In this document: one piece after another, positions 9,169 through 18,087 of the stretch | How the letters are laid out: the number at the start of each line of letters is the position of its first letter | Numbering within the stretch: position 1 is the first letter of the stretch | Assembly: GCA_030429925.1 (NCBI GenBank) | Contig: JAUIGQ010000009.1 | Location: 1-38,370, forward strand | Direction: 5' to 3' | DNA length: 38,370 bases | Source of the DNA: Bacteroidia bacterium | GTDB taxonomy: Bacteria > Bacteroidota > Bacteroidia > Flavobacteriales_E > Vicingaceae | The notes under the pieces: generated by a model | Seen by the model: only the letters and a program-made list of their open reading frames with translations | Database searches by the model: none | What the model was told of the DNA's origin: nothing | Translations under genes and position numbers: made by a program

Positions 9169-9798
9169 CTATCCATTCTTCAAAGCGTTTAGATCAAATG
9201 TCCGGTCGCAGTCTATCAATTCAGTATTTTCTTCATTGGATGCTATGAAGATAAGTCGGTTGGTTGAATACTTTTCTAATAGCTGTTTGTACAGCTCCTT
9301 TCCAGTAGTGTCAAGGTTCGAGCAAGGTTCGTCCAGAAATAGTACTTGTGATTCACTGAGAAAGCAAAGTCCCAACTTCAAGCGTTGTTTCATTCCGGAG
9401 GAAAATTGCTTGATAAAACTGTTCTCTTGTTCTTCCAGCAAGGTGACCTCCAGAAATTTTTTCAGATCGATCTCTTGTTTGAAGGGACTAAAATTTGATT
9501 GGAATTGGTAGATCTCTCTTACGGTCAACTGTTCCGGTACGTCCATATAAGGGGAAACAATAGAGATGTGGGTAGCTAGTCCATTAAGGTCTAATTCCTT
9601 CTCTTTATCATCTACATAGGTGAGTTTTCCTTCAGTTGGCAGACAGATCCCGGCAATCAATTGCAGAAGAGTTGATTTACCACTACCATTGATCCCTTTG
9701 ATCCCTATTCTATCACCATTTCCGAATTCTTCGCTTATATGACGAAACAGCCAATGTTTGCCATAGCGTTTGCCAATATCCGAAAGTTGGATCTTCAT
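9169..9798 (-). CDS. Orphan ABC-type ATPase
   Basis: 209 residues with Walker A GINGSGKS at 35-42, a divergent signature FSSGMKQRL at 132-140 and Walker B VLFLDEP at 152-158, so it is an ABC nucleotide-binding domain of minimal length. The position of the switch His, usually in a serine-His pair after strand 8, reads FIASNEEN, giving Asn in place of His, which may slow or change ATP turnover. No permease gene is adjacent. It starts 2 bp after lpxA ends, so it is co-transcribed with lipid A synthesis, and a role in envelope lipid transport is only a guess from that position. It could pair with a permease encoded elsewhere. Confidence 0.8.
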   Translation of the reverse strand: MKIQLSDIGKRYGKHWLFRHISEEFGNGDRIGIKGINGSGKSTLLQLIAGICLPTEGKLTYVDDKEKELDLNGLATHISIVSPYMDVPEQLTVREIYQFQSNFSPFKQEIDLKKFLEVTLLEEQENSFIKQFSSGMKQRLKLGLCFLSESQVLFLDEPCSNLDTTGKELYKQLLEKYSTNRLIFIASNEENTELIDCDRTFDLNALKNG

Positions 9799-9800
9799 AA

Positions 9801-10574
9801 CTATTGAAGGGGGCCTCTGATGATTCCTTTTTCAGAGTTCTCGATAAATGAAATGATCTGCTCTCTCTCAGGAGATTCAGGTACTTCAGCTTTGATCTGA
9901 TCCAGCGCATTACTAACATTAGTGCCTTTGACAAAAATGAAGCGATAAACATCTTCGATCTGCTTGATCACTTCCGGGTCAAATTGTCTTCTTCTCAATC
10001 CTACTGAATTGATGCCGGCATAAGTAAGCGGTTCTCTTGCTGCCTTTATAAAGGGAGGAACATTCTTTCTTACTAGTGAGCCACCTGCAATAAAGGAATG
10101 AGCTCCAATTGTAACGAATTGCTGTACCGCAACCACACCCTCTAAGATCACAAAGTCTTCAATGGTTACATGTCCTGCTATATTAGCTGTATTGGCAAGT
10201 ATTACATTATTGCCGACAAAAACATCATGGGCAATGTGCACATAAGCCATCAACAAACAGTTCTTTCCAACCTTGGTGGTATTTCTGTCCTTTGTTCCTC
10301 TATTGATGGTAACACATTCACGGATGGTTGTATTGTCACCAACTTCGGCTGTGGTCACTTCTCCATCAAACTTTAGATCTTGTGGTATGGCAGAGATCAC
10401 GGCACCAGGGAAGATCCTGCAATTTTTGCCAATCCTTGCACCGTCCATGATCGTTACATTCGGTCCGATCCATGTTCCATCTCCAATTTCTACATCTCCT
10501 GCGATATAAGAGAAGGGTTCTATGGTGACATTCGAGCCGATCTTGGCATCCTTATGAACAAAAGCTTGATCCAT
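9801..10574 (-). CDS. lpxA: UDP-N-acetylglucosamine acyltransferase
   Basis: 257 residues, close to the usual 255-265. Left-handed beta-helix hexapeptide repeats fill residues 5-185 and a helical C-terminal domain follows (RRRQFDPEVIKQIEDVYRFI). YVHIAHDVFVG at 111-121 holds the catalytic His116, equivalent to His125 of E. coli LpxA. AVISAIPQDLKFDGE is the characteristic LpxA loop. The enzyme transfers a 3-hydroxyacyl chain from acyl carrier protein to the 3-OH of UDP-GlcNAc, the first step of lipid A synthesis in the cytoplasm. It starts 3 bp after the stop of the lpxC-fabZ fusion, so expression is tightly coupled. Confidence 0.95.
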   Translation of the reverse strand: MDQAFVHKDAKIGSNVTIEPFSYIAGDVEIGDGTWIGPNVTIMDGARIGKNCRIFPGAVISAIPQDLKFDGEVTTAEVGDNTTIRECVTINRGTKDRNTTKVGKNCLLMAYVHIAHDVFVGNNVILANTANIAGHVTIEDFVILEGVVAVQQFVTIGAHSFIAGGSLVRKNVPPFIKAAREPLTYAGINSVGLRRRQFDPEVIKQIEDVYRFIFVKGTNVSNALDQIKAEVPESPEREQIISFIENSEKGIIRGPLQ

Positions 10575-10577
10575 CTG

Positions 10578-11966
10578 CTATTTTTCTTTTACAATTTGTG
10601 CCATTAACTCTCCTTCGGCCACAACCTGACCATTCACATAAGCTTTGGCTTCCATATTGACTATCCCTCTTCTGATAGGACCTAATAGGTCTAATCTGAA
10701 GATCAAGGTGTCTCCGGGTACCACCTTCTTTTTGAACTTTACCTTATCTATTTTCAGGAAATAGGTTAAATATTTTTCCGGATCGTCAACTGTATTAAGT
10801 GCTAAGATTCCCCCGGTCTGAGCCATGGCCTCGATCTGAAGCACTCCCGGCATTACGGGTGCTCCTGGAAAATGACCTTGAAAGAACTGCTCGTTCATGG
10901 TCACATTCTTCACCCCAACTACATGCGTTTCGCTAAGCTCGATCACTTTGTCGATCAACAACATTGGATAACGATGCGGGAGGATCTTTTCTATGGAATT
11001 AATATCGTGAATAGGTTCCTTCTCCAGGTCAAATGAAGGAGGGGCTTTCTCTTGTCTCTTGATCTCTTCTTTGATGATCTTGGCAAAATCAACATTTCCC
11101 TTGTGGCCCGGTCTTCCAGCCAAGATATGCCCTTTAATAGGTCTGCCAACTAAAGCAAGGTCTCCAACAATGTCCAGTAGTTTATGTCTAGCCGGTTCAT
11201 TTTGAAAATGCAGTTCAACATTGTTTAATACACCCACTCCTTTGACTTCAACCTTTGGCTTGTTGAGGAGCTCAGCCAATTCATCCAATTTCTCTTGAGG
11301 AAGAACTGTATCGACCAAAACAATAGCATTGTCCAAGTCTCCTCCTTTGATCAAGTTGTTCTTTGCTAAGTATTCTAGTTCTCTAAGGAAAACGAAGGTT
11401 CTGCATTTGGAAATATCTGATTCAAATTCTCCCAATTGATACATTTGAGCATGCTGGGTTCCTAAGACCTTAGAGTTATAATCAACCATTACGGTAACTC
11501 TGAAGTCATCTTGGGGAACGGCTAGCATTTCTGTTTGCCTTTCCAGATCCTCATAGGTTAGGTTCTCAGTGATCTCAAAGTAATTCTTTTCAGCTTCTTG
11601 ATCTATGATGCCGGCATCCTTTAGCGCCTCAACAAAAAAGTGAGAACTTCCATCCAATATTGGAACTTCCGGACCGTCGATCTCGATCAATAAATTGTCG
11701 ATTTCTAATCCATAGGCCGCTGCCAGTAAATGTTCGGTTGTGTGAACCCTGGCGCCATTCTGCTCAAGTGTAGTGCCTCTGGAGGTGTCTACTACAAGAT
11801 CAGCATCGGCTTTAATGGTTGGACTGCCTTCAATGTCAACTCTTTGAAATACATAACCATGGCCTTCTTCGGCAGGTTTGAAAGTGACTTTTGCCTTTTC
11901 TCCGGTGTGCAATCCAACACCGCTAAGACTAATTTCCTTGGAGATGGTTTTTTGCTTCGTACTCAT
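10578..11966 (-). CDS. lpxC-fabZ: Bifunctional UDP-3-O-acyl-GlcNAc deacetylase / 3-hydroxyacyl-ACP dehydratase
   Basis: 462 residues formed by two complete enzymes. Residues 1 to about 305 are LpxC: TTEHLL with His79, then HKLLDIVGD with His261 and Asp265 form the zinc site, and GHKGN with His288 supplies the catalytic His. Residues about 315-462 are FabZ: HRYPMLLIDK, GHFPGAPVMPGVLQIEAMAQ with catalytic His365 and Glu379. LpxC commits UDP-acyl-GlcNAc to lipid A; FabZ dehydrates 3-hydroxyacyl-ACP for fatty acid elongation. Both draw on the same 3-hydroxyacyl-ACP pool, which makes the fusion a sensible control point. The fusion is well known in Bacteroidota. It starts one base after lpxD ends. 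Confidence 0.95.
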   Translation of the reverse strand: MSTKQKTISKEISLSGVGLHTGEKAKVTFKPAEEGHGYVFQRVDIEGSPTIKADADLVVDTSRGTTLEQNGARVHTTEHLLAAAYGLEIDNLLIEIDGPEVPILDGSSHFFVEALKDAGIIDQEAEKNYFEITENLTYEDLERQTEMLAVPQDDFRVTVMVDYNSKVLGTQHAQMYQLGEFESDISKCRTFVFLRELEYLAKNNLIKGGDLDNAIVLVDTVLPQEKLDELAELLNKPKVEVKGVGVLNNVELHFQNEPARHKLLDIVGDLALVGRPIKGHILAGRPGHKGNVDFAKIIKEEIKRQEKAPPSFDLEKEPIHDINSIEKILPHRYPMLLIDKVIELSETHVVGVKNVTMNEQFFQGHFPGAPVMPGVLQIEAMAQTGGILALNTVDDPEKYLTYFLKIDKVKFKKKVVPGDTLIFRLDLLGPIRRGIVNMEAKAYVNGQVVAEGELMAQIVKEK

Positions 11967-11967
11967 T

Positions 11968-13020
11968 TTACTCTGAGACTGAGGTTTTAATTTGGTCTAG
12001 CTTCTTCTTGATCTCATTCAAGGTATTGTTCAAAGCAGGAAGCTTTCTGAATAGAACATATGACCTCTTATAATCTCCAATGGAGATGGCAGGGGATCCC
12101 TGAACAATTGAATTTTCTTCTTCGATGGTCTGACCGATTCCACTTTGGGCAGCGATCTTCACTCCATCTGCTATCTTAATGTGGCCTACAATTCCAACTT
12201 GACCACCGATCATGCAGTTCTTACCAATTTTCGTTGAACCTGCAATTCCAGTCTGAGCGGCAATTACCGTATTCTCTCCGATCTCCACATTATGGGCAAT
12301 CTGTATCAAATTGTCCAACTTCACACCTTTTTTGATAATAGTGGATCCCAAGGTAGCTCTATCAATACAGCTATTTGCACCAACTTCAACATGGTCTTCA
12401 ATGATCACATTTCCTATCTGTGCCACCTTTTGATAGTTATTCTCTTGATTGGGGGCAAAGCCAAATCCATCGGCACCTAAGGTTACACCTGCATGGATCA
12501 CACACTCATTGCCAATTTGGGTCTCAGAATAGATGTTGCAGCCTGCATAAATAGTGGTGTTGCTTCCCACTGAAGAATTGTCGCCTACAAATGTTTGAGG
12601 ATAGATTTTCGCTCCATCTCCAATCTTCACATTCTCGCCTATAACCACACCTTCACCAATGTAAACGTCCTTCCCGATCTCGGCTGAATCTGCAATAATG
12701 GCGCTAGCTCCTATTCCGCTCTTGGCACTCTTTACCTGATTGTACATTTCCAAGAGCTTGGCAAAAGATGCATAAGCATCATCAACCCTTATCAGGGTGA
12801 TATGATCTGCTACCTTTCTTTCCAGTTGAAAGTCCCTGTTTAGAATTACAATGCTAGCTCCGGTGTCGTAAATGTATTCGGCATACTTTGGATTGGCTAA
12901 GAAACTAATAGATCCGCTTTTGCCTTCCTCGATCTTGGCAACCTCAGAAACACTTGCTTCAGGGTCGCCTTCAATAGTGCCATCAAGTATTTCAGAGATT
13001 TGAAGCGCCGAAAATTTCAT
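11968..13020 (-). CDS. lpxD: UDP-3-O-(3-hydroxyacyl)glucosamine N-acyltransferase
   Basis: 350 residues, the normal size. The N-terminal uridine-binding domain covers about 1-100 (SISFLANPKYAEYIYDT is typical). Hexapeptide repeats of the beta helix run from about 105 to 310, and a C-terminal helix ends in EIKKKLDQIK. LDNLIQIAHN at 235-244 carries the catalytic His243, matching His239 of E. coli. GADGFGFAP near 182-190 is another LpxD hallmark. It adds the second 3-hydroxyacyl chain, to the amine of UDP-acyl-glucosamine, after LpxC. The gene order lpxD, lpxC-fabZ, lpxA is the standard Bacteroidota arrangement. A second, shorter LpxD-like protein is encoded at 7555-8493. Confidence 0.95.
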   Translation of the reverse strand: MKFSALQISEILDGTIEGDPEASVSEVAKIEEGKSGSISFLANPKYAEYIYDTGASIVILNRDFQLERKVADHITLIRVDDAYASFAKLLEMYNQVKSAKSGIGASAIIADSAEIGKDVYIGEGVVIGENVKIGDGAKIYPQTFVGDNSSVGSNTTIYAGCNIYSETQIGNECVIHAGVTLGADGFGFAPNQENNYQKVAQIGNVIIEDHVEVGANSCIDRATLGSTIIKKGVKLDNLIQIAHNVEIGENTVIAAQTGIAGSTKIGKNCMIGGQVGIVGHIKIADGVKIAAQSGIGQTIEEENSIVQGSPAISIGDYKRSYVLFRKLPALNNTLNEIKKKLDQIKTSVSE

Positions 13021-13050
13021 GTTTCAAAAATAGTAATTATTTAAGCCTTG

Positions 13051-14319
13051 CTACCCTTGAGAATTTTTTAACTTTTCAACCATCCCTTGTTTGGGATAAC
13101 AATGGAAATATTTCTTCACTTCTTTTGATAAAACGCTGATATTCAGCTGGTCGGCTGCGTTGGCAATATCACGGATACTTCCGTCTCTGTAAATCAGGTT
13201 GATCTTATCCATTTCAGGATTGTATGCATTGTTGGCGATCGCTCCGCTAAAATAGAAATATTCAGCCTCATTCAAACTTAGGTTGTGCTCTTTGGCAAAG
13301 GCTTCTTGGTCTAACTTTATTTGCTCAGTATTCGGACCTTCCTCTGTGATCTTGATCTTGTAAAGATTTCGGTCTAGCATAGACTGACAAAGAGTTGATA
13401 GAACTCTATCATCTGAATACTGCCACTCTTTGATGGCAGCTGTAATATCAAAGTCATCCAGTTGAGAAAAGAATTTTAATACTTGGGGGTCATTTTTAAA
13501 TTTGTTTTCATCCACTTCATTTTGAAGAAAGTAATTGAGGGGAATGGTAGCGTTTAGCTTATGCCCTTTTTCAACAAGGTATTTAGCTCTTTTAAGGATC
13601 TTGACGATCAGATTCTCTGCAGAAAGAACTGTTTTATGCAGATATACCTGCCAATACATTAGCCTGCGAGCAATGATGAATTTCTCAATAGAATAGATGC
13701 CCTTTGCCTCAACACATAATTGCCCATCCTTAACGTTCAACATAGAAATGATCCGATCGGAATTAACTACCCCTTCGGAAACACCGGTGAAGAAACTGTC
13801 CCTTTTCAAATAATCCAATCGGTCCATATCCAATTGCGATGAGATCAATTGGTGTAAGAAGGGTTTCTCATACTGGTTGCGGAAGATCTTAAGAGCAAGA
13901 TCAAGTTTGCCATCGAATTGTTGATTCAAGGCTTCCATGAAATAGGTGGAAATATGTTCATGGGTTACATTCTTAACTATGCTGTATTCCAATGCATGGG
14001 AAAAGGGACCATGTCCAATATCGTGCAGTAGTATTCCAATGGTAGTTGCCTTAGCTTCTTCTTTGCTGATCTCATGACCTTTTGATCGGATCACTTCAAT
14101 GGCCTTCATGCACAAATGCATAGCACCTAAGGCATGGTGAAAGCGAGTATGAAGGGCTCCCGGGTATACCAAATGAGTCAGTCCAAGCTGCTTGATCCTT
14201 CTAAGTCGCTGAAAGTAGGGGTGTTCTATAATATCGAAGATGATATCAAAGGGCAGTGAAATAAAGCCATAGACCGGATCGTTAAATAGCTTCTTCTTAT
14301 TGTACTGAGGGTTGTCCAA
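13051..14319 (-). CDS. HD-superfamily phosphohydrolase (dGTPase/SAMHD1-like)
   Basis: 422 residues with the HD-domain metal ligands: RFHHALG (His61/62), LLHDIGHGPFSHALE (His99-Asp100) and LDMDRLDYLKRDS further on, giving the H...HD...D pattern. Early residues NDPVYGFISLP and FQRLRRIKQLGLTHLVYPGA are diagnostic of the COG1078 family, which includes SAMHD1-like dNTP triphosphohydrolases and related nucleotidases. Length agrees with the family. It is the first gene of the minus-strand lipid A operon, 30 bp upstream of lpxD, a conserved pairing in Bacteroidota, though no functional link is established. The substrate (dNTP or other nucleotide) cannot be read from sequence. It is divergent from porX, 80 bp away. 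Confidence 0.88.
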   Translation of the reverse strand: MDNPQYNKKKLFNDPVYGFISLPFDIIFDIIEHPYFQRLRRIKQLGLTHLVYPGALHTRFHHALGAMHLCMKAIEVIRSKGHEISKEEAKATTIGILLHDIGHGPFSHALEYSIVKNVTHEHISTYFMEALNQQFDGKLDLALKIFRNQYEKPFLHQLISSQLDMDRLDYLKRDSFFTGVSEGVVNSDRIISMLNVKDGQLCVEAKGIYSIEKFIIARRLMYWQVYLHKTVLSAENLIVKILKRAKYLVEKGHKLNATIPLNYFLQNEVDENKFKNDPQVLKFFSQLDDFDITAAIKEWQYSDDRVLSTLCQSMLDRNLYKIKITEEGPNTEQIKLDQEAFAKEHNLSLNEAEYFYFSGAIANNAYNPEMDKINLIYRDGSIRDIANAADQLNISVLSKEVKKYFHCYPKQGMVEKLKNSQG

Positions 14320-14399
14320 CTCTTGATTTAAGTAATTTTATGACTAAAGGCATTCTCACAATTAAGAATACACTTACTTTCGAAAAAAATGAAATTTAG

Positions 14400-15950
14400 A
14401 TGACGAAGATAAGAATACTGTGGGCAGATGATGAGATCGAATTGCTGAAACCTCATATCATTTTTCTTAGTGAAAAGGGATATGAAGTTGAATCGGCGAC
14501 AAGCGGAGGTGAAGCATTGGATCTGATCAAAGAATCGAGATTTGATATTGTATTCCTGGATGAGAATATGCCCGGATTATCAGGCTTGGAGACTTTAACA
14601 AGCATTAAAGGTATTTCGCCATCTCTACCGGTGATCATGATCACCAAAAGCGAGGAAGAATCCATTATGGAAGAAGCCATCGGTGCCAAGATCTCTGATT
14701 ATTTGATCAAACCTGTAAATCCCAACCAGATACTGCTTACTCTTAAAAAGCACTTGGATACAGCTCGGATCCAAAGTGAAAAGACAACCATAGGTTACCA
14801 ACAAGCTTTTAGGAATATTGGTATGAGTTTGCATAACAATATGAGCTTCGATGAGTGGGAAGATGTCTATAAGAAATTGATCTACTGGGAGCTTGAATTG
14901 GAGAAGTCCAATGATAGTGGAATGGGAGAGATACTGAACGATCAAAAGGATGAGGCGAACAATCTATTCGCCAGATTCATTGAAGAGAATTACACCTCTT
15001 GGTTAAATGATGAAGAGGATTCCCCACTGATGTCTCAATCCGTATTCAAATCAGAAGTGGCACCTCATATTCAAAGAGATGGGACTACTTTCTTGGTTAT
15101 GATCGATAATCTAAGACTGGATCAATGGCAATTGTTGAAACCACAGATAGAAGAGATCTTTTGGGTAGATAAAGAGTCTACTTATTTGAGTATTCTCCCA
15201 ACCACCACTCAATATGCAAGGAATTCCTTCTTTGCAGGTTTGTTACCATCAGACATAGAGAAATTGTATCCGGACCTATGGTTGAACGATGAAGATGATG
15301 GGGGGAAGAATTTACATGAAGAAGAGCTCATTGCCAATCAATTGAAGCGTTTGGGCAAAGAGACCAGGTTCAGTTACAACAAGGTGTTGAATCCCTCATT
15401 TGGCCGGAAAGTAGTTGGGGATATCAATAATCAAATGAATAATGCTTTCAATGTGATCGTTTATAATTTTATTGATATGCTATCACATGCACGGACCGAT
15501 ACAGATATCATTAAGGAACTTGCGGAGGATGAGTCTGCATATAGATCGTTAACGGTTTCTTGGTTCGACCATTCTCCCTTGAAAGACGCTTTAAAGGAGA
15601 TCGCTCAAAAAGGGGGGAAGGTGATCATCACCACCGATCATGGATCCATTAAAGTGACCGACCCTGTGAAGGTAATAGGAGATAAGTCGGTGAATTCCAA
15701 TCTTCGTTACAAGCAAGGAAAGAATTTGAGCTATGATGAGAATGAAGTTTTTGCCATTAAGAACCCAAAAGATGCTTTCTTGCCTAAAGTAAATGTTAGT
15801 CAGTCTTACGTATTTACCAGAGGCAGCTCCTTCTTTGTTTATCCAAACAATTATAACCACTATGTGAATTATTATCGAAATACATTCCAGCACGGTGGTA
15901 TCTCAATGGAAGAGATGATCGTACCTTTGGTTCATTTGTCTCCTAGATAG
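14400..15950 (+). CDS. porX: PorX-type response regulator with PglZ/alkaline-phosphatase-like output domain
   Basis: 516 residues. Residues 1-120 are a CheY-like receiver with the acidic pair Asp10-Asp11, phospho-acceptor Asp54 in VFLDENMPG, and Lys104 in YLIKP. A helical linker leads into a PglZ-type domain of the alkaline phosphatase superfamily: MIDNLRLDQW, TTTQYARNSFFAG, TTDHGSIKV and QHGGISMEEMIVP hold the metal-binding Asp, Thr and His residues. PorX, with the sensor PorY, is known to control type IX secretion genes in Porphyromonas and Flavobacterium, and its output domain has been reported to be a zinc-dependent phosphodiesterase. There is no sensor kinase gene beside it. The gene is followed by tsaE after 8 bp. 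The promoter region holds TACTTTCG at 14375-14382, one mismatch from TAnnTTTG. Confidence 0.92.
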   Translation: MTKIRILWADDEIELLKPHIIFLSEKGYEVESATSGGEALDLIKESRFDIVFLDENMPGLSGLETLTSIKGISPSLPVIMITKSEEESIMEEAIGAKISDYLIKPVNPNQILLTLKKHLDTARIQSEKTTIGYQQAFRNIGMSLHNNMSFDEWEDVYKKLIYWELELEKSNDSGMGEILNDQKDEANNLFARFIEENYTSWLNDEEDSPLMSQSVFKSEVAPHIQRDGTTFLVMIDNLRLDQWQLLKPQIEEIFWVDKESTYLSILPTTTQYARNSFFAGLLPSDIEKLYPDLWLNDEDDGGKNLHEEELIANQLKRLGKETRFSYNKVLNPSFGRKVVGDINNQMNNAFNVIVYNFIDMLSHARTDTDIIKELAEDESAYRSLTVSWFDHSPLKDALKEIAQKGGKVIITTDHGSIKVTDPVKVIGDKSVNSNLRYKQGKNLSYDENEVFAIKNPKDAFLPKVNVSQSYVFTRGSSFFVYPNNYNHYVNYYRNTFQHGGISMEEMIVPLVHLSPR

Positions 15951-15958
15951 TTTCCCAA

Positions 15959-16396
15959 ATGAAAGAATGGAAATTTGAAGTAACTGAGCAAACAGATCTT
16001 CAAGAAATTGCAGAATTATTGGTTAAGGAAAGTGCCGACTGCAATCTGATCTTACTAAAGGGAGAGTTAGGCACCGGTAAAACCACCCTAACCAAATTTA
16101 TTTGTAACTTGCTTAATGTAAAAGATGAGGTAAGCTCGCCTACTTTCTCCTTGATCAATCAGTATGAAACTGAATCGGGAAAAAAGGTGTACCACTTTGA
16201 TCTTTATAGGCTGGAAGGCATAGAAGAAGCATTTGATATCGGTTGTGAAGAGTATTTTAACAGCGGTGAATTGTGCTTGATAGAATGGCCGGAAGTTGCA
16301 ATGGAGATCATACCTGAAAATAGGATAGAGGTGCTCATCGAATTAAAGGGAAGTAAAAGATCGTTTAACATCAACAAGAATTCCAATGTCAGATGA
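15959..16396 (+). CDS. tsaE: tRNA threonylcarbamoyladenosine biosynthesis ATPase
   Basis: 145 residues with P-loop GELGTGKTTLTKF at about 35-47, the conserved SSPTFSLINQYE segment following it, and YHFDLYRL plus LIEWPE, all typical of TsaE (YjeE). The protein is the ATPase partner of TsaB-TsaD in making t6A at position 37 of ANN-decoding tRNAs in the cytoplasm. The length fits the family (about 135-155). The stop overlaps the start of ald by 11 bp, so the two are translationally coupled. The placement of porX, tsaE and ald side by side is found in other Bacteroidota as I recall it. Confidence 0.92.
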   Translation: MKEWKFEVTEQTDLQEIAELLVKESADCNLILLKGELGTGKTTLTKFICNLLNVKDEVSSPTFSLINQYETESGKKVYHFDLYRLEGIEEAFDIGCEEYFNSGELCLIEWPEVAMEIIPENRIEVLIELKGSKRSFNINKNSNVR

Positions 16397-17603
16397 TGTA
16401 ATTAAATCACTGGCCCAATCTGCCACAAAGATGTTGCCTCAGGAAGAACTCGCCGGGGTGAAAAGAAAGAAAAGCTCACTGTTCATTGGTGTGCCTAAAG
16501 AAACCTCTTTGCAAGAGAGGAGAGTGCCATTGGTGCCAAATGATGTAGAGTTATTGGTCAATAATGGGCATGAGGTCTATATTGAAAGTAAGGCAGGTGA
16601 GAAAGCCAACTTTAGCGATAATGACTATAGTGAAGCAGGGGCAAGTGTTGTTCCTTCCAGAGAAGAGGTGTTCAAAGCGGATATCATCTTGAAGGTTGAG
16701 CCACTTTCCCATGATGAGATAGACATGATGAAGAGAGGGCAAACCTTGATCTCAGCTCTGCAGCTTCCCGTTCAGCCAAAGAACTTCTTGCAAAAAATGA
16801 TCGATAAGAGGATCACTGCCATTGCTTATGATTTTGTGCAAGATATTGAAGGCAGACTTCCGATCATACGTGCGATGAGCGAGATTGCCGGAAATACAGC
16901 TGTCTTGATCGCCGCTGAATATCTGAGCAATGTGAACGAAGGTCAAGGAATGATGCTGGGTGGGATCTCCGGTGTGAAACCTACAGAGGTAGTGATCATA
17001 GGTGCAGGAGCAGTTGCTGAATTTGCAGCTAGAGCTGCAATTGGACTAGGTGCCACTGTAAAGGTGTTTAGCAACAATACTTCTAAGCTCAGAAGACTTC
17101 AGGAAGGTGTGGGCTGTAGGATCTATACCTCTACTTTTCAACCCAAAGTATTGGAAAGAGCCATGGAAACAGCTGATGTTGCCATTGGTGCAGTTCGCTC
17201 TGAAACAGGAAGATCACCAGTTATTGTGACAGAGAATATGGTGAGGAAAATGCAGGATGGTTCTGTTATCGTTGATGTGAGTATTGATCAAGGCGGTTGT
17301 TTTGAAACCTCCAGAGTAACCAATCATGCTAATCCTGTTTATACTGAGCATGGAGTGATCCATTATTGTGTGCCGAATATTGCATCAAGGGTTGCAAGAA
17401 CTGCTTCCTATGTACTAAGTAATATTTTCGCTCCGGTGATCCTTTCCGTTGGAGAGGGTGGTGGAGTAGACCCAAGTATCAAGGAAATGTTGTCTATTCG
17501 TTCAGGTATATATTTATACAAAGGCATGCTAACCAATAAATATTTGGCAGAGAACTTCAAGCTGCCTTATAAAGATCTTGACTTATTGTTGGCAGCCATA
17601 TAG
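16386..17603 (+). CDS. ald: Alanine dehydrogenase-family protein
   Basis: 405 residues, about 30 longer at the N terminus than classical alanine dehydrogenases (about 370). FIGVPKETSLQERRVPLVP opens the AlaDh/PNT N-terminal domain. The NAD-binding glycine motif VVIIGAGAVAEFAARAAIG, the following strand, and VDVSIDQGGCFETSR form the second domain. Lys103 (ILKVEP) and Arg46 align with substrate-binding Lys and Arg of characterised enzymes. However, the position of the catalytic His (His96 in Phormidium/Mycobacterium enzymes, in FLHL) is Gln126 here (SALQLP). The reaction expected is reversible oxidative deamination of L-alanine with NAD, but the change leaves room for another activity. It overlaps tsaE by 11 bp. 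Confidence 0.82.
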   Translation: MSDDVIKSLAQSATKMLPQEELAGVKRKKSSLFIGVPKETSLQERRVPLVPNDVELLVNNGHEVYIESKAGEKANFSDNDYSEAGASVVPSREEVFKADIILKVEPLSHDEIDMMKRGQTLISALQLPVQPKNFLQKMIDKRITAIAYDFVQDIEGRLPIIRAMSEIAGNTAVLIAAEYLSNVNEGQGMMLGGISGVKPTEVVIIGAGAVAEFAARAAIGLGATVKVFSNNTSKLRRLQEGVGCRIYTSTFQPKVLERAMETADVAIGAVRSETGRSPVIVTENMVRKMQDGSVIVDVSIDQGGCFETSRVTNHANPVYTEHGVIHYCVPNIASRVARTASYVLSNIFAPVILSVGEGGGVDPSIKEMLSIRSGIYLYKGMLTNKYLAENFKLPYKDLDLLLAAI

Positions 17604-17680
17604 GAAGTTTGAGTGCGAGTATTGAGCAAAGGGCTCTAATCCATTTACCATATTTGTAATTCATAATTGTTAATTGACTG

Positions 17681-18076
17681 ATGACCTTTTGGAGAAGATT
17701 TAAATTGTACTTAATTGGAGTAGGACTGGGCCTGATCGCTGTTTGGGTCATGTTCAGTCAAAGCGAAAGACCTTCCTGGACTCCTGAAGGAAGAGTATTG
17801 TTATTCATTGATAGTTCTGATCAGTCATTCTCTGAAAGGGCTATTTGTCAGCTGAAATGTCTGGAACTTGATTCTCTGGGGCTTATGGAAATCCAGTCAA
17901 ATGCCAGTGTAAACTTTTCTGAAAGTAATACCAGAAAGAAACCTTGCCCTGTTTATCAGCTTAGCAGCAAATTTGAAAAGCAAGAGTTTAAGCTAATCTG
18001 GCAGGTTTGTGAGAGTGATGAGAAAGCAGAGCTGATTGCTATTCAACAGTTAGGTAAGGATTGTAGTTGCAGTTAA
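17681..18076 (+). CDS. Small membrane-anchored protein, possibly DUF4258-like
   Basis: 131 residues. An N-terminal signal anchor (about 7-25, FKLYLIGVGLGLIAVWVMF) is followed by a soluble domain with cysteines at about 57, 61, 89, 109, 128 and 130, ending in CSCS. NFSESNTRKKPCPVYQLS resembles a segment I associate with Flavobacteriales DUF4258-type proteins encoded beside alanine dehydrogenase, but this match is from memory. No catalytic motif is visible. The ATG at 17681 is 77 bp after ald ends, and its stop lies just before the next gene, a methyltransferase. Function unknown; the Cys content in an exported domain suggests disulfides. Confidence 0.65.
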   Translation: MTFWRRFKLYLIGVGLGLIAVWVMFSQSERPSWTPEGRVLLFIDSSDQSFSERAICQLKCLELDSLGLMEIQSNASVNFSESNTRKKPCPVYQLSSKFEKQEFKLIWQVCESDEKAELIAIQQLGKDCSCS

Positions 18077-18087
18077 GTTTGCCAAGT

